The notes below the pieces were generated by a model that worked only from the letters and a program-made list of their open reading frames with translations, had not been told where the DNA came from and did not search any database. Made by a program: the position numbers and the translations under genes. A stretch of DNA of 9,246 nt from JBPEXY01 sp052031065 (lineage in GTDB: Bacteria; Pseudomonadota; Gammaproteobacteria; Immundisolibacterales; Immundisolibacteraceae): assembly GCA_052031065.1 (NCBI GenBank), contig JBPEXY010000308.1, positions 1 to 9,246 of the forward strand, read 5' to 3'. Below, piece by piece: positions 1 through 4,310 of this stretch; positions within the stretch are counted from its first letter, which is position 1; every line of letters begins with the position of its first letter.

Positions 1-307
1 GGCCGAGTTACGACGCAGTGGTTTTGAAAGTCTGATTGCCTCCGGCGTGGTGCTGACAGGCGGCAGTTCAAAGATGGACGGTGTGGTAGAGCTGGCTGAA
101 GAGGTGTTCCACATGCCGGTACGGTTGGGTGTTCCGCAGTTTGTCACCGGGCTTACCGATGTGGTCAGTAATCCAATTCACGCGACCGGTGTCGGCTTGT
201 TGCTGTTTGCCCGGGAACAGCGTCAGAAGGGCATAGAGGGGGCTAACATAAGCGGTTTTTCCGCCGTGTTGGCGCGTTTAAAGAGCTGGTTTGAAGGCCA
301 TTTTTAA
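1..307 (+). CDS. ftsA: Cell division protein FtsA, C-terminal part (5' end outside window)
   Basis: FtsA is the actin-like ATPase that tethers FtsZ filaments to the inner membrane and recruits later division proteins. The frame is open from base 2 and encodes about 101 residues ending in TAA at 305-307. The segment VVLTGGSSKMDGVVELAEE, followed by FHMPVRLGVPQ, is the conserved end of the FtsA ATP-binding fold (the TGG loop contacts nucleotide in the family). After a short variable linker the protein ends in LARLKSWFEGHF, an amphipathic helix of the kind that anchors FtsA to membrane; E. coli FtsA ends similarly. The gene directly precedes ftsZ, as usual in dcw clusters. Only the last quarter or so is visible, so nothing can be said of its start or regulation. 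Identity rests on motif recognition plus synteny. Confidence 0.95.
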   Translation, partial: AELRRSGFESLIASGVVLTGGSSKMDGVVELAEEVFHMPVRLGVPQFVTGLTDVVSNPIHATGVGLLLFAREQRQKGIEGANISGFSAVLARLKSWFEGHF

Positions 308-412
308 AACAGGAGAGGGGGTGACGGTTCAGGTCTGATCGGGTAGGGCTGGGAATGAAATTCGGGTTGTTTGGTGACAGTAGCTTTTTGATTATCTAAA
401 GGGGTGTGGGCA
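308..412 (+). promoter_or_regulatory. ftsA-ftsZ spacer with ftsZ ribosome binding site and a weak promoter candidate
   Basis: The 105-bp spacer ends in AAAGGGG (398-404), a ribosome binding site 8 nt from the ftsZ ATG at 413. A weak sigma70-like pair is visible: TTGTTT (367-372), 17 nt, GATTAT (390-395), matching consensus at 3/6 and 4/6. Other bacteria have ftsZ-proximal promoters inside and after ftsA, so one here is plausible but unproven. A strong Shine-Dalgarno-like run, AGGAGAGGGG (311-320), sits just after the ftsA stop. It faces a five-residue reading frame GTG..TGA (321-338) rather than ftsZ. I see no convincing terminator, so read-through from ftsA is likely. Confidence 0.35.
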
Positions 413-1570
413 ATGTTTAACATGATTGAAACTCGCGAGCAGGATGCGGTTATCAAGGTGATTGGTGTCGGCGGTGGCGGTGGCAACGCGATTAATCACA
501 TGCTTAGTGATATGATTGAAGGTGTCGAATTTATCGTCGCCAATACCGATGCCCAGGCGCTGAAGAGTTCGGCGGCGGAAACCGTTCTGCAGATTGGCGG
601 AGATATCACCAAAGGGTTGGGCGCAGGTGCGACGCCTGACACCGGCCGCCAGGCAGCACTTGAAGATAGCCAGCGAATCGCGGAGGCTCTAGCCGGTGCC
701 GATATGGTCTTTATTACCGCCGGGATGGGTGGTGGTACCGGCACTGGTGCAGCGCCGGTGATTGCTGAGCTGGCCAAGGAGCAGGGCATTCTCACCGTGG
801 CGGTGGTCACCCGTCCGTTTGTTTTTGAAGGCAGCAAGCGAGCCAAGGTTGCCGAAGCCGGGATCGAGGAGCTGGCGAAGACAGTCGATTCGTTGATTAT
901 TGTCCCTAATGACAAGCTATTAAGTGAGCTGGATCGAAATGTGAGCCTGCTCAGTGCTTTCAAAGAAGCGAACGAGGTATTGCGTGGCGCGGTGCAGGGC
1001 ATAGCAGAGCTGATTACCCGCCCCGGATTGATCAACGTCGACTTTGCTGATGTGCGTACAGTGATGTCAGAGATGGGTATGGCGATGATGGGTAGCGCTG
1101 CAGCAAGTGGTGAAGACCGAGCTCGAGTTGCGGCAGAAACCGCCGTCAGCAGTCCGTTTCTCGAGGATGTTAATCTGGCTGGCGCGCGCGGTATTCTGAT
1201 CAACATTACTGCTGGACTGGAAATGTCGATCGGCGAGTTTGAAGAGGTGGGTAACGTGGTGCGGGAGTTTGCCTCGGAAGACGCGACAGTGGTCATCGGT
1301 ACTTCTCTGGACCCCGATTCTAACGGTGAAATGCGCGTAACAGTGGTAGCTACCGGGTTAAACCGTGGCGCGGCGATTGAACAGCAGCAGCCTCAGCAGT
1401 CCCTGGAGATTGTCAGTACAGGTACCTCCGGGCCGGTCGATTACACGGAACTGGACACGCCGACTTCTGTAAGGCGCGCACAGGTTGACCATGAAATGCC
1501 GCCAGCGCTAGGGGATGCCGATCTGGAGGCACTGGAAGTACCGGCATTTTTGCGTCGACAGGCGGATTGA
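413..1570 (+). CDS. ftsZ: Cell division GTPase FtsZ
   Basis: FtsZ is the tubulin homologue that polymerises with GTP into the cytokinetic ring at mid-cell. The product is 385 aa, close to the 383 aa of E. coli. Visible motifs: GVGGGGGNA (18-26) in the nucleotide fold, the tubulin signature GGGTGTG (106-112), and the T7 synergy loop NVDFADVR from residue 208, whose acidic D210 and D213 complete the GTPase site of the next subunit. A Gln/Pro-containing variable linker (about 320-370) leads to the C-terminal peptide VPAFLRRQAD, which binds FtsA and ZipA in the family. I chose ATG 413 because AAAGGGG lies 8 nt upstream and MFNMIE matches the usual FtsZ beginning. GTG 404 is in frame but lies on the ribosome binding site. 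The gene looks intact and ordinary. Confidence 0.98.
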   Translation: MFNMIETREQDAVIKVIGVGGGGGNAINHMLSDMIEGVEFIVANTDAQALKSSAAETVLQIGGDITKGLGAGATPDTGRQAALEDSQRIAEALAGADMVFITAGMGGGTGTGAAPVIAELAKEQGILTVAVVTRPFVFEGSKRAKVAEAGIEELAKTVDSLIIVPNDKLLSELDRNVSLLSAFKEANEVLRGAVQGIAELITRPGLINVDFADVRTVMSEMGMAMMGSAAASGEDRARVAAETAVSSPFLEDVNLAGARGILINITAGLEMSIGEFEEVGNVVREFASEDATVVIGTSLDPDSNGEMRVTVVATGLNRGAAIEQQQPQQSLEIVSTGTSGPVDYTELDTPTSVRRAQVDHEMPPALGDADLEALEVPAFLRRQAD

Positions 1571-1663
1571 CGTTGGTGACGGTGAGCAACGGTATTGTTC
1601 GTCGCTACGATGACGGTTTTGTTTAAACTGCTGCCGGCGGATTCGCACTGGCGATTTGCTTCA

Positions 1664-1701
1664 TGATATTATCTGGCGTCCAACCCCTTGGATGGTATAG
1701 T
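1664..1701 (+). promoter_or_regulatory. Tandem extended -10 promoter candidates for lpxC
   Basis: Two extended -10 elements lie in the ftsZ-lpxC spacer: TGATATTAT (1664-1672) and TGGTATAGT (1693-1701). Each has TG one base before a hexamer matching TATAAT at 5/6. The upstream one has a loose -35, TTCGCA at 1642-1647 (19-nt spacing). The downstream one has only CTGGCG at 1673-1678 (17 nt, 3/6), but extended -10 promoters tolerate poor -35 boxes. The downstream site predicts transcription start near 1707-1709, exactly at the base of a strong hairpin. Their presence suggests lpxC is not wholly dependent on ftsZ read-through. This is judged by eye only. Confidence 0.5.
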
Positions 1702-1706
1702 TTTTT

Positions 1707-1727
1707 CGTGCCGGCAGCGCCGGTGCG
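1707..1727 (+). other. Stable stem-loop in the lpxC leader
   Basis: Bases 1707-1715 pair with 1719-1727 around the triloop AGC, giving nine continuous pairs, seven Watson-Crick and two G-U. The core is CCGGC/GCCGG. A six-T run (1701-1706) precedes the stem and no T run follows it, so it is not an intrinsic terminator on the plus strand. On the minus strand the stem is followed by A, so it is not a terminator there either. If transcription starts from the downstream extended -10, the stem is the very 5' end of the lpxC mRNA. Such a position can protect a transcript from 5'-dependent decay, as described for ompA mRNA. The function here is inferred. Confidence 0.5.
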
Positions 1728-1739
1728 TGAGGGGTGTTT

Positions 1740-1760
1740 ATGATCGAGAATATTGCATAG
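1740..1760 (+). CDS. Putative six-codon leader ORF overlapping the lpxC start
   Basis: GAGGGG (1729-1734) is the best ribosome binding site in the lpxC leader, and it is spaced for the ATG at 1740, not for lpxC. That ATG opens a frame reading MIENIA and ending in TAG (1758-1760). Its last G is the first base of the lpxC GTG, giving the overlap TAGTG. This layout is typical of translational coupling, in which ribosomes ending on a short frame restart on the next gene. The peptide resembles nothing I know, and the act of translation may matter more than the product. It could also be chance, or a sequencing or annotation artefact near the true lpxC start. Confidence 0.4.
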   Translation: MIENIA

Positions 1761-2674
1761 TGGTAAAACAGAGAACCTTAAAAAACGCGATCAGGGCAAC
1801 CGGAGTTGGGTTGCATACCGGTGAGAAGGTCTATCTCACTTTGCGACCGGCGGCAGCTGATACTGGCATAGTGTTCCGCCGTGTTGATCTCGATGAGCCG
1901 ATGGATTTTCCGGCGCGGGCAAATTATGTTGGTGACACCCGTTTGTCGACCTCACTGACCCGTAACGGCCTGACTATTTCAACGGTTGAGCACTTGCTCT
2001 CCGCTTTTGCCGGACTTGGTATTGATAACGCCTGGGTCGATGTCAGCGCTGCTGAAGTACCAATCATGGATGGCAGCTCCAGCCCCTTTGTGTTTCTCAT
2101 CCAGTCGGCTGGCATTGAGGAGCAGAACGCACCCAAACGGTTTATTCGGGTGCTCAAAAGTATCACCGTCACGGATGGCGACAAATGGGCTCGTTTCGAT
2201 CCTTTCGAGGGGTTTAAAGTCTCATTTCAGATCAGCTTTGATCACCCGGCATTCCGTGATCGTCCCGACGAGGTAAACATCGATTTCTCATCCACCTCGT
2301 TCATGAAAGAGGTCAGTCGGGCGCGAACCTTTGGCTTCATGGGCGATATTGAGAGTCTGCGCGCGCAAGGGCTGGCCCTGGGTGGTAGCCAGCAGAACGC
2401 CATCGTTGTCGATGATTACCGGGTAGTCAACGAGGATGGGCTGCGTTACGAAGACGAGTTTGTCAAACATAAAGTGCTCGACGCTATTGGTGACCTCTAC
2501 CTGCTGGGTAGTAGTTTGATCGGTGCATTTTCCGGTTATAAATCGGGTCACACTTTGAACAATCAGCTGTTGAAGGCGCTGATTGCTGATCAACAGGCAT
2601 GGGAATCGGTTACGTTTGAGGAGTCAGCAGAGGTTCCTATCAGCTTTCTCAGCCCCGCCTACTCGGCCGCCTGA
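1760..2674 (+). CDS. lpxC: UDP-3-O-acyl-N-acetylglucosamine deacetylase LpxC
   Basis: LpxC is the cytosolic zinc amidase that removes acetate from UDP-3-O-acyl-GlcNAc, the committed step of lipid A synthesis. The product is 304 aa (E. coli 305). The start MVKQRTLKNAIRATGVGLHTG aligns with the E. coli start and fixes GTG 1760. An in-frame TTG at 1688 would add 24 residues not expected in the family. Zinc ligands are visible as H78 (in ISTVEHL), H237 and D241 (in FVKHKVLDAIGD). E77 is the expected catalytic base and H264 (YKSGH) the second catalytic residue. All are one position lower than in E. coli. The non-polar tail ends PAYSAA; in E. coli the C-terminal tail is the FtsH degradation signal controlling LpxC level, so similar turnover is possible. 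No good ribosome binding site precedes the GTG itself. Confidence 0.97.
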   Translation: MVKQRTLKNAIRATGVGLHTGEKVYLTLRPAAADTGIVFRRVDLDEPMDFPARANYVGDTRLSTSLTRNGLTISTVEHLLSAFAGLGIDNAWVDVSAAEVPIMDGSSSPFVFLIQSAGIEEQNAPKRFIRVLKSITVTDGDKWARFDPFEGFKVSFQISFDHPAFRDRPDEVNIDFSSTSFMKEVSRARTFGFMGDIESLRAQGLALGGSQQNAIVVDDYRVVNEDGLRYEDEFVKHKVLDAIGDLYLLGSSLIGAFSGYKSGHTLNNQLLKALIADQQAWESVTFEESAEVPISFLSPAYSAA

Positions 2675-3129
2675 TCCTGATCTGTCCCCGATAGTTTCAG
2701 CAGCGCTGCGGCCAGGCGCGGGTTGCGTACCGATTTACCCGTCTGTTCAAGGAGTTTTCTGGTCGCACCATTGAACGGTTTAGGATGAACCGGCTGCTCT
2801 GTTTCGTTACCAGGTCGAGAGATGCCACGCTGTGAAGCAATGACCACCTTTATCTGCTCGAGTTGCCAGGCGCCCTGCATGTTATTGAGCTGTCGAATCA
2901 GATCAGGTTCCAGATAGCGCAGGCGTGCGGCTACGGCGGCGGTGGTGGCAACCAGGGTTAAGGATTTAGCTGAATGGTCCGCTAACAGAGTGTGTTGACG
3001 AATTGACCCCGGCAGCAGTTCGATGATGCGCTTTTCGATATCGTGCAGCCGCATGGCGTGTTCGGTGACCCTGCCCAGACTGCCCTCCGCCGAAAGCAAT
3101 ATCTTGTTAATAGAGAGGTGCCGGCTCAT
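2659..3129 (-). CDS. dciA: DUF721 / DciA-type protein, probable replicative helicase loader
   Basis: DUF721 proteins of the DciA type assist loading of the DnaB replicative helicase in the many bacteria that lack the phage-derived loaders DnaC or DnaI. The product is 156 aa. The DUF721 fold covers roughly residues 25-100. It is recognisable from the pattern LTLVATTAAVAARLRYLEPD (57-76), followed by LIRQLN, which has the family's hydrophobic strand and the RLRYL-P-L-LN helix. A charged, Pro-containing tail (about 103-156) follows and ends in a short helix. I chose ATG 3129; an in-frame TTG at 3138 would add MTI. Neither has a clear ribosome binding site. The gene converges on lpxC and overlaps its last 16 bases, and diverges from the M23 gene. 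DUF721 membership is fairly secure; the loader role is inferred from the family. Confidence 0.75.
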   Translation of the reverse strand: MSRHLSINKILLSAEGSLGRVTEHAMRLHDIEKRIIELLPGSIRQHTLLADHSAKSLTLVATTAAVAARLRYLEPDLIRQLNNMQGAWQLEQIKVVIASQRGISRPGNETEQPVHPKPFNGATRKLLEQTGKSVRNPRLAAALLKLSGTDQDQAAE

Positions 3130-3359
3130 AATCGTCAACTTTTGTGGGTAGGGACTTGGTTCCAGTCAGAATGGTGAAGTATCCAGACTGAGCATTGTAT
3201 GACCATTATCAAGATAAATCGGCACAGAGACTCTCTGCAACGGGTCAGCCATTGGCCTCCCTCTTTCAGCGGAAGAGATTTGCTGTTGCCGATAGTTTCC
3301 GCAGCTAACATCGGCGCGGGTCTCCAGCTAGCGCATAGTCCTTTGGCAGGTAGGCTGTT
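3130..3359. promoter_or_regulatory. Divergent spacer between the dciA-like and M23 genes
   Basis: This 230-bp region must hold the promoters of two divergent transcription units. For the minus strand, an AT-rich patch (about 3193-3218) contains -10-like hexamers GATAAT (complement of 3205-3210) and TACAAT, but no good -35. For the plus strand I found no convincing -35/-10 pair. Two short inverted repeats sit close together: TTATC-AA-GATAA (3206-3217) and CAGAGA-C-TCTCTG (3225-3237). These are candidate operators or chance. AGGTAGG (3348-3354) is the ribosome binding site of the M23 gene. A minus-strand frame through the spacer has no coding signature. Confidence 0.35.
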
Positions 3360-4289
3360 GTGCAATTAATCTGGCATAGACATGGCGAAGTTCGCCGTTT
3401 GCGGTTGGGCCATCCGCTATTCTGGCTGACTGGTCTCGGCTTGCTGTTACTGGTGGCGATTACTGCCTATTCGAATACCTCAAATTCATTTTTGTCAGGG
3501 TGGACAATTGACAGGGAGCGGGTCGGTGCCGATGTCGGAGTGCGCCCGTCCGATGCAGCTCGGGTCGAAGATCTGCTGATGACCACCGAAGCGCAGATGA
3601 CCGCTCTGGCGGCCAAACTGGGTGAACTGCAGGGCAGGTTGACCCGGCTCGAAAGTATTGGCCAGCAGGTTGGTAAGCTCGTTGGTATTGAATCAGAACG
3701 ACTCACTCTTGACAGGCCTGTTGCAATCGGTGGGCCGGAAGAGCCGGCGGACGATATCACCTTGCCGGAACTACTTGTTGAACTGCGGGAATTCTCTGCG
3801 CGGGTTGAAGATCGGGAGGTGCGTTTTGAGCTGTTGGAGCAGAGCGTTTTGGCAGATCAGATTGCTGCCCAGCGGCAGCCCAGCGGACGACCGACGCGCA
3901 GCGGCTGGCTCTCATCAGCTTTTGGTTATCGTACCCACCCGATTTCCGGTAAACGTCATTTCCATGCCGGAGTCGATCTTGCAGGAGTGATGAACGACCC
4001 GGTAGAAGCGGTGGCGAGCGGTCTGGTTACCTGGTCTGGTCCCCGCAGTGGCTACGGAAATCTGGTGGAAATTGACCACCGTAACGGTTTTGTTACGCGC
4101 TACGGGCATAATGCAGAAAATCTTGTTGCTGTCGGTGATCTGGTTAAGCAGGGACAAGTCGTTGCCCGGATGGGCTCCACAGGGCGCTCCACGGGGCCAC
4201 ATGTGCACTTTGAAACTCTCAAGAACGGTAAGCCTGTCGATCCGCGGAAGTTTCTCCGCAGACCACGGATCGCACAGCTTTCTGACTGA
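3360..4289 (+). CDS. Membrane-anchored M23 (LytM-type) metallopeptidase
   Basis: This is a probable peptidoglycan endopeptidase of 309 aa acting in the periplasm. A short cytoplasmic basic segment is followed by one membrane helix (about 19-37, FWLTGLGLLLLVAIT) with no cleavage site, so the protein is likely a type II anchored enzyme. A coiled coil (about 66-107, with E-L-Q-L-L-E heptads) and a second helical stretch (about 138-165) lead to the LytM domain (about 178-300). Zinc ligands are H202 and D206 (HAGVD) and H283 of HVH (281-283). The other catalytic histidines, H250 (YGHN) and H281, are also present, so it should be active, unlike EnvC-type activators. GTG 3360 follows AGGTAGG by 5 nt. 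It lies 21 bp before secA, in the position secM holds in enterics. Its exact bond specificity cannot be read from sequence. Confidence 0.9.
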   Translation: MQLIWHRHGEVRRLRLGHPLFWLTGLGLLLLVAITAYSNTSNSFLSGWTIDRERVGADVGVRPSDAARVEDLLMTTEAQMTALAAKLGELQGRLTRLESIGQQVGKLVGIESERLTLDRPVAIGGPEEPADDITLPELLVELREFSARVEDREVRFELLEQSVLADQIAAQRQPSGRPTRSGWLSSAFGYRTHPISGKRHFHAGVDLAGVMNDPVEAVASGLVTWSGPRSGYGNLVEIDHRNGFVTRYGHNAENLVAVGDLVKQGQVVARMGSTGRSTGPHVHFETLKNGKPVDPRKFLRRPRIAQLSD

Positions 4290-4310
4290 TATACCTGCTG
4301 GAATAACAAG

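Noticed and set aside
496..1296. 266-codon minus-strand open frame antisense to ftsZ
   Set aside because: It is very rich in Ser, Ala, Pro and Ile, typical of reading the complement of a conserved GC-rich gene, and it lies wholly within ftsZ, whose product is unambiguous.
1602..1625. Possible terminator after ftsZ: CGTC/GACG stem followed by GTTTTGTTT
   Set aside because: Only four or five pairs, one of them G-U, and an interrupted T run; too weak to call a terminator.
1576..1626. 16-codon frame starting with GTG just after ftsZ
   Set aside because: No ribosome binding site precedes it and its length is within chance expectation.
3135..3365. 76-codon minus-strand frame filling the divergent spacer
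   Set aside because: It starts with TTG, has no clear ribosome binding site or family resemblance, and occupies the place where two divergent promoters are expected.
4200..4310. Possible SecM-like arrest peptide before secA
   Set aside because: The upstream product is a full LytM enzyme ending in RIAQLSD; there is no spaced W/I segment followed by a Pro-ending arrest motif, and no separate small ORF fits in the 21-bp gap.
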